From: JANQMY01 sp965227095
GTDB taxonomy: Bacteria; Pseudomonadota; Alphaproteobacteria; JANQMY01
Assembly: GCA_965227095.1 (NCBI GenBank)
Contig: CBDDFL010000001.1
Span: 1,364,001 to 1,428,000 of the forward strand
Direction of reading: 5' to 3'
DNA: 64,000 nucleotides
The notes under the pieces were generated by a model. The model worked only from the letters and a program-made list of their open reading frames with translations, did no database searches and had not been told where the DNA came from. Both the position numbers and the translations under genes were made by a program. This document shows, in pieces, positions 24,019-33,659 of this stretch (the first letter of the stretch is position 1; the number at the start of each line of letters is the position of its first letter).

Positions 24019-24954
24019 ATGGCGCTCGATCCTCAGGTGAAGGCAATTCTCGATCAAATGGCAGAGGCCGATGGGCCGAAACTGTCGGATATGGATGCAC
24101 CGTCCGCGCGGGAGGTGTTCCGACAAATGTCGACCGCATTTGACAATTCGGACGTTCCGGTCGGCGGGGTCGAAGACCGGAATATTCCCGGGCCCGGAGG
24201 CGACATCCCCATTCGGATTTACACGCCCGTCGCAGCGGGGGGCAGCCCCTTGGCGGCGCTTGTTTACTATCACGGTGGTGGCTGGGTCGTGGGGGACATA
24301 GAGTCTCATGATGCCACGTGCCGAACCTTAAGTCAGACCAGTGGCTGCAAAGTGATTTCTGTTGATTATCGACTGGCGCCAGAAGCCAAGTTTCCGGCGG
24401 CGGCTGACGATGCGTATGCGGCTTTGGTGTGGGTTGAAAAGAATGCCATGGAGATCGGCGTGGATCCAAACCGGATCGCGGTTGGCGGTGATTCAGCCGG
24501 TGGTAATTTGGCGGCGGTGGCAAGCCTTATGGCGCGCGACAAAAACGGACCGCACATTGCGTTCCAACTGCTGATTTATCCAGTTACTCAGATCGGGATC
24601 GATAGTGCATCCCGCAAAGAACTTGCCACCGGATATTTCCTTGAGACTGAAACCATGACCTGGTTTGAGGATCAATATGTGGATCCCGCAGATGCCGATA
24701 GTCCGTATGCATCACCACTGAAAGCGGACAACCTGAGTGGATTGCCGCCGGCCTATGTCATCACCGCTGGGTTTGATCCCTTGAAAGATGAAGGCAAAGC
24801 CTATGCGGACGGGCTGCGGGCCGCCGGTGTCGATGTCCAATACGTCAATTATGACGGTATGATTCACGGCTTTATTGCGCTGACCGCGTTGGTGGAGAAC
24901 GCGGCGAATGCCGTGGCGGAAACCGGGGTGGCGTTGAAAAAAGCGTTGAAATAA
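24019..24954 (+). CDS. Alpha/beta hydrolase, hormone-sensitive-lipase type
   Basis: An esterase of 311 residues in the HSL (bacterial family IV) group. The oxyanion motif is YYHGGGW near residue 90. The nucleophile is in GGDSAGGN near 157-164. The acid and base follow as AGFDPLKDEG and DGMIHGF. It should hydrolyse short- to medium-chain esters in the cytoplasm. AAGGAGA precedes the ATG. It converges on the lipid kinase with only 4 bases between the ends. Confidence 0.92.
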   Translation: MALDPQVKAILDQMAEADGPKLSDMDAPSAREVFRQMSTAFDNSDVPVGGVEDRNIPGPGGDIPIRIYTPVAAGGSPLAALVYYHGGGWVVGDIESHDATCRTLSQTSGCKVISVDYRLAPEAKFPAAADDAYAALVWVEKNAMEIGVDPNRIAVGGDSAGGNLAAVASLMARDKNGPHIAFQLLIYPVTQIGIDSASRKELATGYFLETETMTWFEDQYVDPADADSPYASPLKADNLSGLPPAYVITAGFDPLKDEGKAYADGLRAAGVDVQYVNYDGMIHGFIALTALVENAANAVAETGVALKKALK

Positions 24955-24958
24955 AACG

Positions 24959-25906
24959 TTAGAACCGGACCAAGAGGGCTGCCGGCAAAATTTCGAATGT
25001 TGCCGGCAGGGTTCCCAACGGTTCCCCATCGATATCAAGCCAAACGGCCTGGTCTGGATCTGCAGGCGTTGCCTGGATCATCTGCCCCTGCCAATGGGAA
25101 ACATTTGGTTGATCCAGATGCGTGCCGTTGTAAAGCTTATTCGCATTCTTCAACCCGCTGAAGATAGGCTCGGGTTCAATCGCCACCACATTGAACAAAC
25201 CATCGGAGATGTCGGAGTGGGGCGAGACATGCATGCCGCCACCAAAATATTGCCCGTTGCAGACGGCCACTGTATTGACATGGACCAACCTATCGACCGT
25301 TTCATCAATCAGTAGGCGAACCTTTTTGGGTTTGTATCTGATTAAAGCGGTAAGCGAGCACCAGGCATAAGTAAACCGTCCGCCTAACCGTTTCGGCCAT
25401 TTGGCGGCATTGACGGCTTTGTCAACTTCACCGCTCAGACCAAAGCTCGCAATATTAAGAAAATGACGTGTCACGGTGCGGCCGTTTTCACGGACAAATG
25501 TGATGCGGCCCACATCAACCGGTTTTGGCGACCCATTTCGAAGCTGGTTGCCAAGGTCGGAAATGTCCGGCGAAAGCTCAAGTGTTTTTCGAAAATCGCC
25601 TCCCGTTCCCGATGGGATAGGGGTGATCATTGGCCGCCGGCCGGATTGTGAGTTCGCATTGAACACACCATTGACCACCTCGCTTAACGTGCCATCGCCG
25701 CCGACGACAATGATCTCGGTGGTGCCGTCGGACGTGGCGATCTCCCCGAAACGTTCGGCATCCCCAGATCGCTCAGTCATTTTTGTTTTGAACTGTCCGT
25801 AGACAGATCGCAGGATTACCTCAATTTCGGTCCACTTGGTTTGGGCTTTCCCACCACCCGCGGTTGGGTTGACGACAACAAGACGTGAGGGCGCCGTTTC
25901 TGGCAT
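24959..25906 (-). CDS. Diacylglycerol kinase-family lipid kinase
   Basis: The product has 315 residues. The catalytic domain has VVNPTAGGGKA for nucleotide binding, VVGGDGTLSEVVNG as the signature GGDGT loop, and PSGTGGDFRKTL. These mark the DAGK/YegS/sphingosine kinase family, which phosphorylates diacylglycerol or related lipids. The C-terminal beta-rich domain has FGGGMHVSPHSDISDGLF and DIDGEPLG, both typical. The ATG lies 4 bases after the glpD stop, so the two are translated from one message. The pairing suggests re-use of glycerol-lipid intermediates. Confidence 0.9.
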   Translation of the reverse strand: MPETAPSRLVVVNPTAGGGKAQTKWTEIEVILRSVYGQFKTKMTERSGDAERFGEIATSDGTTEIIVVGGDGTLSEVVNGVFNANSQSGRRPMITPIPSGTGGDFRKTLELSPDISDLGNQLRNGSPKPVDVGRITFVRENGRTVTRHFLNIASFGLSGEVDKAVNAAKWPKRLGGRFTYAWCSLTALIRYKPKKVRLLIDETVDRLVHVNTVAVCNGQYFGGGMHVSPHSDISDGLFNVVAIEPEPIFSGLKNANKLYNGTHLDQPNVSHWQGQMIQATPADPDQAVWLDIDGEPLGTLPATFEILPAALLVRF

Positions 25907-25910
25907 GAGG

Positions 25911-27581
25911 TTAGAGGACTTCCGAGGGGGAAAGCGTGTTGATGAATTGAGATTCTGTAGCCTCCACCTGCCGCACGGTTTCGGCGGCATCCCATCCGAA
26001 TTCAGACGACATGATACGGGCGATGCGTGTCACTGTGTCTCCGCCCGGATGCCCGAGAGTGCCGATGCCGGTACGTCTGAAGATAATGTCGTCTACCGTC
26101 ATCGCCATTTCTTCGCGGACCGCGTGAACAACTTGTGCCGCGATATCCGAGGAACGAACATCTACGCTCTTCCGCAGCTTTGGCGACGATCCCGCGAGTG
26201 CTGCCACACTTTCAGCCATGCTGCCATAGGTCGCTACCAGATTGCTGCAGACATTGGGTTCCAAAAAGTCAAACTTCTGACTTGCTCGCTTTTTGAAGCT
26301 TTGAAATTTACCCACTTCGCCACCCGGCAACGGGGTTGTGTGGGTTTCGCAAGGTCGGAGGGATTTGTTCAAGCGTTTGCCGATGAGATTAACGGTCCGT
26401 TCGGCAATCAAACGTGACGTGGTCCACTTTCCGCCAATGACGGACAAAAAACAGGCGAGGTTTTCGTCTTCGTGATCCACAATCTCTGCCTTGCGGCTTG
26501 CATTATAAGAGCTGTTTTTGCCATCCCCCGGATTGGTGTCCACGAGCGGGCGCAACCCGGCATAGGCGTGTAGGACGTCCCGCCGGGAAAGTCTTAGTCC
26601 GGAAAACGCTTTGTTCGTTTGCGCCAGAAGAAACTCGATATCGTCCTCGGTTACACACAGTTCTTCGGGGTCTCCCTTGAAGACGGTGTCTGTTGTGCCG
26701 ATGATCGAATGTCCGCGCCACGGCAGCACGAAGAGATGACCGTTTTCGGTCTGGACGGCAACCGCTTGATTGCGCGTCAGGTTACGCGTGATCAGATGCA
26801 CGCCTTTTGACCGAACGAGGTTGCGCGCGGCAGACCCGCCATTGGCCGATTCTTGAACGAGATCTGCCCAGGGGCCCGCGGCATTGACAAACATCCGCCC
26901 ACGGATCACATAGCGGGCACCCGTAAATTTATCTATCGCTTCGACCCCGTTGACCGCACGCATGCCGTTTTGGATGCCATACTTGAATTGCGCGGCTTTT
27001 ATGTAATTCGCGGTCTGGGCGCCGTTGTGTGCAGCACCTATGACACATTCCAAGCAAAGCCGTTCAGGCGAAACCATTTGGCAGTCATAATAGCTCACGC
27101 CACCTCGGATGCCCTCGGAGGTGAGCGCCGGCTGCAGGGCCATAAGAGCCTTGGTTGAGAGGCCACGATGTGCCGGAATTTTTTTGTCTTCATCGCTGAG
27201 CCAATTGCGATCGAAAGCCAACCGATCATACATTGACAACCCAAGCCGGGTGAACCAACGGCTTTTGGTGCCAAAGCCCTTCGTTGGCATGACAAATTCC
27301 AAGGGGAACACCATGTGCGGGGCGATGATCTCCCAAATCCGCCGCTCTTTTAAGGACTCGCGAATAAGACCGAGTTCGAGGTTTTTCAGATAACGCAGGC
27401 CGCCATGGATGAGTTTCGACGAACCAGCCGTGGTCGCGTGACCAAAATCGTTCGCCTCCAGCAACGCGACACTTAAACCGCGTAATGACGCATCCCAGGC
27501 GACCATTGCGCCGGTTATGCCGCCTCCGATGATCACCACGTCATGGACGCGGTTCGACATCGCATCTAAATCCCGTTTCAT
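25911..27581 (-). CDS. glpD: Aerobic glycerol-3-phosphate dehydrogenase
   Basis: This FAD enzyme at the inner membrane oxidises glycerol 3-phosphate to dihydroxyacetone phosphate and reduces quinone. The product has 556 residues. The FAD-binding motif VVIIGGGITGAMVAWDASLRG is near the start. HGGLRYL, FVLPWRGHSIIGTTDT and AGLRPLV are family signatures, and FLSVIGGKWTTSRLIAE closes the FAD site. The ATG at 27581 is used; the ATG at 27560 is nearly as good. The lipid kinase follows after 4 bases. Confidence 0.94.
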   Translation of the reverse strand: MKRDLDAMSNRVHDVVIIGGGITGAMVAWDASLRGLSVALLEANDFGHATTAGSSKLIHGGLRYLKNLELGLIRESLKERRIWEIIAPHMVFPLEFVMPTKGFGTKSRWFTRLGLSMYDRLAFDRNWLSDEDKKIPAHRGLSTKALMALQPALTSEGIRGGVSYYDCQMVSPERLCLECVIGAAHNGAQTANYIKAAQFKYGIQNGMRAVNGVEAIDKFTGARYVIRGRMFVNAAGPWADLVQESANGGSAARNLVRSKGVHLITRNLTRNQAVAVQTENGHLFVLPWRGHSIIGTTDTVFKGDPEELCVTEDDIEFLLAQTNKAFSGLRLSRRDVLHAYAGLRPLVDTNPGDGKNSSYNASRKAEIVDHEDENLACFLSVIGGKWTTSRLIAERTVNLIGKRLNKSLRPCETHTTPLPGGEVGKFQSFKKRASQKFDFLEPNVCSNLVATYGSMAESVAALAGSSPKLRKSVDVRSSDIAAQVVHAVREEMAMTVDDIIFRRTGIGTLGHPGGDTVTRIARIMSSEFGWDAAETVRQVEATESQFINTLSPSEVL

Positions 27582-27846
27582 CCGTCTAACGCCGCACCAA
27601 TACCAAACTGCCAGCGTCTTTTCGCGCTGGTCCCATCGATAGAATAATACGCCCTTCGCGTTCTGGGTCACCCACAATTTTACGGTCTTTGCGATCTGGG
27701 TTAACGCCGGCCGCGGCGGCGCCGGAAACAGCATTTTCGGTAGATTTGTCGCCTATCACGCACTTTGGTCTCTTAAGAGGTGTGCTTGATCGGTTTGCCT
27801 GATCGCCTCCTAACATGAGATAACAACGCAAAACTGGAGGGACCAC

Positions 27847-28758
27847 ATGGCTCAGATCACCGCAAACGGCATCTCACTCGAATATGATGAAATTGGCGAC
27901 ATGTCCGCGCCGCCCCTTCTCCTGGTGATGGGGCTGGGGGGGCAGATGGTGCGCTGGACCGACGGGTTTCGGGAGGCTTTTGCGGACAAAGGCTTTCGGG
28001 TCATTCGTTTTGACAATCGAGACGTGGGGCTGTCGCAAAAATTTGACGGCGCGGAAACGCCTTCCTTCGGAGACATCGCAAAGGCGGTGGCGGAAGGCCA
28101 GAAACCTGCCGTGCCCTATTACTTGGATGATATGGCGGCGGATGCCGCCGGTTTGCTTGATGCTCTGAATATCCCGTCGGCACACATTTTGGGGGTGTCC
28201 ATGGGAGGGATGATTGTGCAGCTCATGGCGGCCGATCATGGCCACAAGGTGCGCAGTATGACGTCAATTATGTCAACCACCAGTAGACCTGGTCTGAGCC
28301 CAGCAACGCCAGAGGCGATGGCGGCATTGACCAGCGCGCCGGAAAACCCAGACGATATCGAGTCAATCATTCGCCACAATATGAAAACCCATCATGTGAT
28401 CGGCAGCCCAGGTTTTCCTTATCCGGATGACCTGCTGTACGACGGCAATGCCCGTGCCGTAAAGCGCATGTATTATCCCCAAGGGTTTAATCGGCAATAT
28501 GCGGCCATTCTAGCGTCCGGACCGCGTCATGAGCGGTTGAAAGCGGTCACCTGCCCCTCGCTGGTCATCCATGGGACGGATGATCCCCTGGTGCCGGTAG
28601 ATGGCGGGGAAGATACGGCGGCGGCAATCGCCCATGCGGAGCTGGAGCTCATTGATGGAATGGGGCATGACATCCCGCCTGGCTTGGTAGGCCGGATCAC
28701 CTCGCGGGTGGCTGATTTTGCCCATGCGGCAGACAAGAAAAACGTGGCGGCCGAATAG
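27847..28758 (+). CDS. Alpha/beta hydrolase
   Basis: A single-domain hydrolase of 303 residues in the epoxide hydrolase / aclacinomycin methylesterase-like branch. LLLVMGLGGQ forms the oxyanion region. The nucleophile is Ser in GVSMGG near residue 118. The acid is in VIHGTDDPLVP and the base is His in IDGMGHDIP. The substrate is unknown. GGAGGG precedes the ATG. It is divergent from glpD and convergent with the acyl-CoA dehydrogenase. Confidence 0.9.
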   Translation: MAQITANGISLEYDEIGDMSAPPLLLVMGLGGQMVRWTDGFREAFADKGFRVIRFDNRDVGLSQKFDGAETPSFGDIAKAVAEGQKPAVPYYLDDMAADAAGLLDALNIPSAHILGVSMGGMIVQLMAADHGHKVRSMTSIMSTTSRPGLSPATPEAMAALTSAPENPDDIESIIRHNMKTHHVIGSPGFPYPDDLLYDGNARAVKRMYYPQGFNRQYAAILASGPRHERLKAVTCPSLVIHGTDDPLVPVDGGEDTAAAIAHAELELIDGMGHDIPPGLVGRITSRVADFAHAADKKNVAAE

Positions 28759-28769
28759 CGCGCCACGTT
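28736..28769 (-). terminator. Intrinsic terminator of the DmdC-type dehydrogenase
   Basis: A 9-bp stem AACGTGGCG/CGCCACGTT with an 11-base loop is followed on the minus strand by TTTTTC. It lies 11 bases after the stop of the dehydrogenase and overlaps the last codons of the convergent hydrolase gene. Confidence 0.65.
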
Positions 28770-28779
28770 CTCAATACGT

Positions 28780-30639
28780 TTAGAAGTTGGCCGCTTCCAG
28801 CGCCATGATTGTGTCGGCACCGGCTGTTGCGCGTTCCTGCAACGACGCTGTATCGGGCATTACCCGTTCCATCCAGTATTTCGCGTTGATCAGCTTCGTC
28901 TCATAGAAGGTTTTGTTGCCGTCGCTACCGGCGTCAATGTCCTTCAAGCGTTGTTGCGCGATGTTGGCCATTTGCGCCCACATGAAGCCAACGGACACGA
29001 TGCCGAAGATCCGCAGGTAATCCGTCGATGCGGCGCCTGCGTGGTCGAAATTTTTCAGGCCATATTCAGCCAGCCACGTGGTGGTTTCCTTAAGCCGTTG
29101 CAATCCTTTTTTGAGCGGCGCGACAAAGGGGGCCATGTCCGCATTGCCATCATGTGCGGCGATGAAGTCATCAACCAGCTTAAAGAACACGCCCGGCGCG
29201 CGGCCGCCATTTGCGGTTAGCTTGCGTCCGACCAAGTCGAGCGCTTGCACACCGTTTGCGCCTTCATACACTTGGTTGATGCGGGCATCGCGAACGAATT
29301 GTTCCATACCATGATCGCGCACGTAACCATGTCCGCCATAACACTGCATGGCGGCGTTGGTTGCCTCAAATCCCATATCCGTGAAAAAAGCTTTGATGAT
29401 GGGGGTCATCAGATTGGTTAGATCCGCGGCGTCTTGTTTTTCTTCATCGGGCCGATTTGACCTCTGTACACTGAACAAATGAGAAATCCACATGGCAACG
29501 GCGCGAGAGCCTTCAACAAAGGACCGCGCTTGAAGAAGCATGCGCCGAACGTCGGGATGGACAATAATCGGGTCCGCCGGTCCGTCAGGATTTTTGGTAC
29601 CGGTCAGTGCGCGGCCCGCTAAGCGGTCATTCGCATAAGTGACCGCGTTTTGGTAAGCCACCTCACCAATCGCCACCCCTTGAATGCCCACCCCCATGCG
29701 CGCGGCATTCATCATGCCGAACATGCCGGACATGCCTTGTGATTTGGACTTTTTGCCCGACGCATCACCGTCTTTGGTTTTCTTAGGCGCAGGGCCAAGG
29801 CGGTAGGCGACCGCATCATCAAAGTTCATCACGCAAGTTGAGCTGCCCTTAATACCCATTTTCTTCTCGATGGATCCACAGGAGACGCCGTTGCGTGGGC
29901 CCAGCGACCCATCCTCGTTGACCATCACTTTGGGGACCATGAAGAAGTTGACCGTCGAGAGGTCATTCGCAAGCTTGCCGTCTTCGTCTGGAATCTTCGC
30001 AATGACCATATGGATGATGTTGTCGGTCATGTCGTGATCGCCACCGGAAATAAAGATCTTGGTGCCGGTCAGGCGATAGGTGCCGTCTTCCTGTTCCACC
30101 GCTTTACTTTTCATGAGCTTGAGGTCCGTGCCGCAATGCGGTTCGGTGAGGCACATGGTGCCGGACCATTCTCCGGCGATCATTTTTGGAACAATGGTTT
30201 CGCGCATCCAACGATTACCGGTGGCGGCCAGCGCACTATAAGCGGCGCTCGTGAGACCGGGATACATTGCAAAAGCTTGATTGGCCGAAAATGCCATTTC
30301 GGTCACAGCAAATGTGACGACAGCGGGCAGGTTTGCACCGCCCAATGCTTCCGGCGCGCCCAGCCGATTCCAGCCGCTTTCGCAATATGCATCATAGGCT
30401 TCTTTGAAACCGGGTGGCGTTCTGACGACACCATTTTCGAGGACGCAGCCATGCTCGTCGCCAACCTGATTAAGCGGCTGTAAAACCTCTTCGCAAAACT
30501 TGCCGGCGCCATTTAGGACGTCAGAAACAAGGTCTTCATCCAACTGCTCGTAACCAGGGAGGTCACCGGCTTCATCGATTTTCAGCAACTCATAAAAGAT
30601 GAAACGAAAGTCGTCGGTTGGTGCCTTATATGTCGGCAT
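28780..30639 (-). CDS. Acyl-CoA dehydrogenase, DmdC-like long form
   Basis: The product has 619 residues, the length of the long family that includes 3-methylmercaptopropionyl-CoA dehydrogenase (DmdC). The N-terminus has the family phrase RFIFYELL. MCLTEPHCGTDL and FISGGDHDMTDNIIH are the FAD/acyl site. The catalytic Glu is in NQVYEGANGVQALDLVGRKL. A further C-terminal helical domain is present. It may oxidise methylthio- or ordinary acyl-CoAs; without dmdB/dmdD neighbours the DMSP role is unproven. An intrinsic terminator follows. Confidence 0.9.
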   Translation of the reverse strand: MPTYKAPTDDFRFIFYELLKIDEAGDLPGYEQLDEDLVSDVLNGAGKFCEEVLQPLNQVGDEHGCVLENGVVRTPPGFKEAYDAYCESGWNRLGAPEALGGANLPAVVTFAVTEMAFSANQAFAMYPGLTSAAYSALAATGNRWMRETIVPKMIAGEWSGTMCLTEPHCGTDLKLMKSKAVEQEDGTYRLTGTKIFISGGDHDMTDNIIHMVIAKIPDEDGKLANDLSTVNFFMVPKVMVNEDGSLGPRNGVSCGSIEKKMGIKGSSTCVMNFDDAVAYRLGPAPKKTKDGDASGKKSKSQGMSGMFGMMNAARMGVGIQGVAIGEVAYQNAVTYANDRLAGRALTGTKNPDGPADPIIVHPDVRRMLLQARSFVEGSRAVAMWISHLFSVQRSNRPDEEKQDAADLTNLMTPIIKAFFTDMGFEATNAAMQCYGGHGYVRDHGMEQFVRDARINQVYEGANGVQALDLVGRKLTANGGRAPGVFFKLVDDFIAAHDGNADMAPFVAPLKKGLQRLKETTTWLAEYGLKNFDHAGAASTDYLRIFGIVSVGFMWAQMANIAQQRLKDIDAGSDGNKTFYETKLINAKYWMERVMPDTASLQERATAGADTIMALEAANF

Positions 30640-31058
30640 GTCTGACCCCTCAAAATGTCATCAAAAAAGCTGTCTCAAAAAAAGTTTCGCATAGTGTGGC
30701 CGCGCTGACAGCTTGAAAAGGGGCAAACTGACGCTGCCATAGGGGAAACAAGCGATTTTTTATGTGGCATGAATGCAAATTCGGTTGGCGAATCCATAGA
30801 AAAGCGCCCAAATCTCTCGAATATGTAACGTGAACAATTGACATGCCGCAGCCGGTCATTGATGATTCAAGCGCAGTCAGCGTCCTCCCAGGCGTAGGGG
30901 AGACAGCGGCGTGGGCGCGCCCCTGGGGGGCCAGGGGGTGGAGACGATACAGCTCCAGATAGTAACGACGATCTAGGTTACAATCGGGCTTTTTAATCCC
31001 TGGGAATACTGGGGGCTGGATTGTGTAACCAAAAGGCGTCATCGGAGGGGAGACGCTG
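30640..31058. other. Intergenic region with divergent start signals
   Basis: No convincing gene is seen in these 419 bases. A possible sigma70-type promoter for the rightward membrane protein reads TTGACA (30838-30843), a 17-base spacer, then GATGAT (30861-30866). A short GC-rich stretch of imperfect palindromes lies near 30900-30950. Confidence 0.35.
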
Positions 31059-31685
31059 ATGGACACCGAAATCTGGTCGCAGACGGATATCCGTAACGGC
31101 CGGATCTTAGCGACACTGCTATTTCTCGGTATCTTGGGCCGGGAGGTATACGCGCTTGCCGCCCTCGCGGTAGACGGATTGCCTTTTGTGGCGCCGATTG
31201 CAGCGGACCTTCCCTTTATTGGAACCGATCTCTTTTTTCAAATTCTGGTGAGTGCCGGGATCCAAATCCTGCTTCTATTGCTGGTGTTTCGCGGGCACAG
31301 AATTGCCCGGTGGGGGCTAGGCGTGTTTCTGCTGATTTCCGCCGGCGTGTTTCTCAACGCGGTGTATGAGTCATTCTTCGCGATGCCGTCAAATGAGCAG
31401 ATTTATGTTGGCTTGTTTTCGGGCATTGGTTTGCTTGGCGGGCTCGCCTTCTTGTTCTCACCTCCCATACAAGCCTTCGTATGGTTCCAATCGGTTCAGC
31501 GCCAAACGATTCCGATTCCCCTTGATGAAGAAGGGGCTTTTGTTGGACGGCGCCGGCGCGTTGGCATGCTTCATTCGTTGCTGGGCATTGTTGGGGCCAT
31601 TGGAACAGCCGCCCTGGTCGGAGCCGCCTTGGTGGTTGCCGCATATTTACTGGGGTTACCTGAGTTAATCCGCGACTACCGATAA
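31059..31685 (+). CDS. Multi-pass membrane protein of unknown function
   Basis: I recognise no family. The product has 208 residues with about five hydrophobic segments: near 17-37, 55-78, 84-103, 118-140 and 170-197. A short polar loop with RRRR precedes the last helix. GGAGGGG lies before the ATG. It stands alone, convergent to the YceI operon with 7 bases between ends. Confidence 0.75.
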   Translation: MDTEIWSQTDIRNGRILATLLFLGILGREVYALAALAVDGLPFVAPIAADLPFIGTDLFFQILVSAGIQILLLLLVFRGHRIARWGLGVFLLISAGVFLNAVYESFFAMPSNEQIYVGLFSGIGLLGGLAFLFSPPIQAFVWFQSVQRQTIPIPLDEEGAFVGRRRRVGMLHSLLGIVGAIGTAALVGAALVVAAYLLGLPELIRDYR

Positions 31686-31692
31686 GGCTGAC

Positions 31693-32286
31693 TTACGGCG
31701 TTGTTGTCTGGTCGGCTGTGATGCTGACCGTCACTGTCACGCCGTCTGCCAGCGTGTCCGTCGCCGACCAACTGCCTTGACCCACATTGTGGGACGTTCG
31801 GCTAATGGTGGTTGCCCCGGTCATGACTGCTTGCAGTGAGTTTGGCCTGCCGGGGACAGGACCATAGCTTTCGAACTGAAAGCGTAAGACTGACGGTTGC
31901 GTGATGCCCTTTAGTGTCAGGGTGCCACTGGCAACATATGACCCGTCGGCCGATTCCTGGAAGCTGGTGCTTTCAAAGATTGCTTTCGGAAATTGGTCAA
32001 CATCAAACCAATCCGGCTTGACCAGTTCGGCGGGTACCTGGCTGTAGGCCGCAGATACGCTGGACATGTCGATCACCACGCGCACTTTGCTGTTGGCTAG
32101 ATCGTCTTTCGCAAAATCGATCTCCGCGTCAAACGAACCGAAATCTCCGCCCGCTTCCGCACCGGACCAATTATAGGTGTACTCGATTTTGCTGGCGTCT
32201 TTATCGACGGTCCAGGGCGACGCAACCGCCGGGGTGCCGACGCATAGAAGCAAAATCACACAAGGGATTGTGAAGGTAAATCTCAT
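31693..32286 (-). CDS. YceI family periplasmic protein (second copy)
   Basis: A secreted lipocalin-like beta-barrel of 197 residues; YceI barrels bind isoprenoid lipids such as polyprenyls or quinones. The signal peptide covers about residues 1-22 (VGTPAVA-S). WTVDKDASKIEYTYNW and SGTLTLKGITQPSVLRFQFE are family features. AGGAAA precedes the ATG. It is the last gene of a YceI, cytochrome b561, YceI run and starts 12 bases after the cytochrome stop. It is more diverged than the first copy. Confidence 0.85.
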   Translation of the reverse strand: MRFTFTIPCVILLLCVGTPAVASPWTVDKDASKIEYTYNWSGAEAGGDFGSFDAEIDFAKDDLANSKVRVVIDMSSVSAAYSQVPAELVKPDWFDVDQFPKAIFESTSFQESADGSYVASGTLTLKGITQPSVLRFQFESYGPVPGRPNSLQAVMTGATTISRTSHNVGQGSWSATDTLADGVTVTVSITADQTTTP

Positions 32287-32298
32287 CGAAACACTTTC

Positions 32299-32850
32299 CT
32301 AACGCGGGCGACCCGGCAACATACGTATGAGGATATTATCTCGGCGGATAAAATGATGAAACAGTGCGGCGGACGCATGAATGACCAAAACGGCAATGAG
32401 CAGCCGGCCTGACCAGAAATGGATGGTCGAAAAGAATTTTGCATCAGCTTCGTTTTGAGCAACCAGTGCGGGAAGTTCCACATTTCCGAGGATGAGGTTT
32501 GGAAAGGGCGCTGCCGAACTCATGGCCCAACCGCTGAGCGGCATGACCAAAATCAAAATGTAAAGGACCAAATGGGTTCCGTGGGCCGCCCATCTTTCGA
32601 ACCAGTGGGTGTCGATCGGCAAGGGGGGAGGTGGCGATAGAAACCGCCAAACCAACCGCGCAACAATCAAAACCAAGGCCACCACACCAAATGTTTTGTG
32701 CCACTTGTAGAAGGTGAACAGTTCCGGCGTGAACGATTGATTGGCCATGTATATCCCCACCGCCAGTAGTGTGGCGATCAGGATGAAAAGACCCCAATGA
32801 AAGCTTTTCGCGACAAAGCCATATTGATCATTGGTGTTTCGCCAGCCCAT
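32299..32850 (-). CDS. Cytochrome b561
   Basis: A four-helix di-haem membrane protein of 183 residues in the CybB family, which moves electrons between quinol and periplasmic partners. Haem-ligand His residues are visible in KSFHWGLF, YKWHKTFG, HGTHLVLY and VIHASAALFHHF. The ATG at 32850 was chosen over an upstream TTG. It sits between two YceI genes; this combination is common and suggests redox work on a lipid or quinone carried by YceI. Confidence 0.9.
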   Translation of the reverse strand: MGWRNTNDQYGFVAKSFHWGLFILIATLLAVGIYMANQSFTPELFTFYKWHKTFGVVALVLIVARLVWRFLSPPPPLPIDTHWFERWAAHGTHLVLYILILVMPLSGWAMSSAAPFPNLILGNVELPALVAQNEADAKFFSTIHFWSGRLLIAVLVIHASAALFHHFIRRDNILIRMLPGRPR

Positions 32851-32907
32851 AACCAGACTCAAAGTTGATGATGTGGTTGCTCTGTATCAAGCTTTGGTCG
32901 TGACGGG

Positions 32908-33534
32908 TTAGTCATCCTTCACAAATTCCGCCTCTATTTCCAAAGCAACGTCATCACCCACGGCGGGCAGCCAACTATTCAGCTCCCACTCGGATCGTTT
33001 GAGGGCCGCTGTTGCGGAGAATCCGAGGACAAATTTGTTCGGCGGAAACGGGTGCGGTGCGCCATTGTTAAATGTGACATCCAGCGTCACAGGTTTCGTC
33101 ATTCCCGCGATGGTTAGGTTTCCTGTAATTTTGCCCGTGGCCTCGCCGGTCGTCTCAATGCTGGTGCCGACAAAGGTAATTTCCGGGTGGGCTTCCGCGT
33201 CAAACATATCGGCGCCCCGCAACTTTTCTTCCAACGCTTCGCTGTTGGTATTCACGCTGGATGCATCAATGGTCACGCTCACAGAACTTTTGGCTGGGTC
33301 TTTCTCATCGAAGGAGAGTGTTCCAGCCGCCGTATCAAATCGGCCGATATAGGTGGAAAAGCCAAGATGATCGACTTTAAAAACGACACTCGTATGGGTG
33401 GGGTCCATGCTGTAACCGCCGGAGATAAGTTCGTCCGCATATGATGTCGCATGTAAGGCACTCGATAGAACGGTTACCGCTGCAGCAATTAAAAAGCGGC
33501 CTAGCCATTGGCCAGGAACAGAAGACCTCAACAT
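32908..33534 (-). CDS. YceI family periplasmic protein (first copy)
   Basis: A secreted beta-barrel lipid-binding protein of 208 residues. The signal peptide ends near ATSYADE. The mature part has MDPTHTSVVFKVDHLGFSTYIGRFD, the strongest YceI signature. ITGNLTIAGMTKPVTLDVTFN and LGFSATAALKRSEW follow. GGGG lies about six bases before the ATG at 33534. It heads the three-gene operon with cytochrome b561 and the second YceI. Confidence 0.92.
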   Translation of the reverse strand: MLRSSVPGQWLGRFLIAAAVTVLSSALHATSYADELISGGYSMDPTHTSVVFKVDHLGFSTYIGRFDTAAGTLSFDEKDPAKSSVSVTIDASSVNTNSEALEEKLRGADMFDAEAHPEITFVGTSIETTGEATGKITGNLTIAGMTKPVTLDVTFNNGAPHPFPPNKFVLGFSATAALKRSEWELNSWLPAVGDDVALEIEAEFVKDD

Positions 33535-33659
33535 GAAACACCCCAATCTAACTATGTAATCTGACGAACGCTTCCACAACAGTCGCGTATTTTAATGCAA
33601 AAAAAACACTAAACGCTATTTCTGTGTAAGGAAAGACAGCGCACCAAGTAAATAGCAGA

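Noticed and set aside
28780..30639. Assignment as a confirmed DMSP gene dmdC
   Set aside because: Length and motifs fit the DmdC family, but dmdA, dmdB and dmdD are not nearby and many paralogues of this long dehydrogenase have other substrates.
30650..31066. A 138-codon open frame on the minus strand between the dehydrogenase and the membrane protein
   Set aside because: No start signal, unusual composition rich in Pro/Thr/Ser, and no domain; it overlaps the start region of the well-supported rightward gene.
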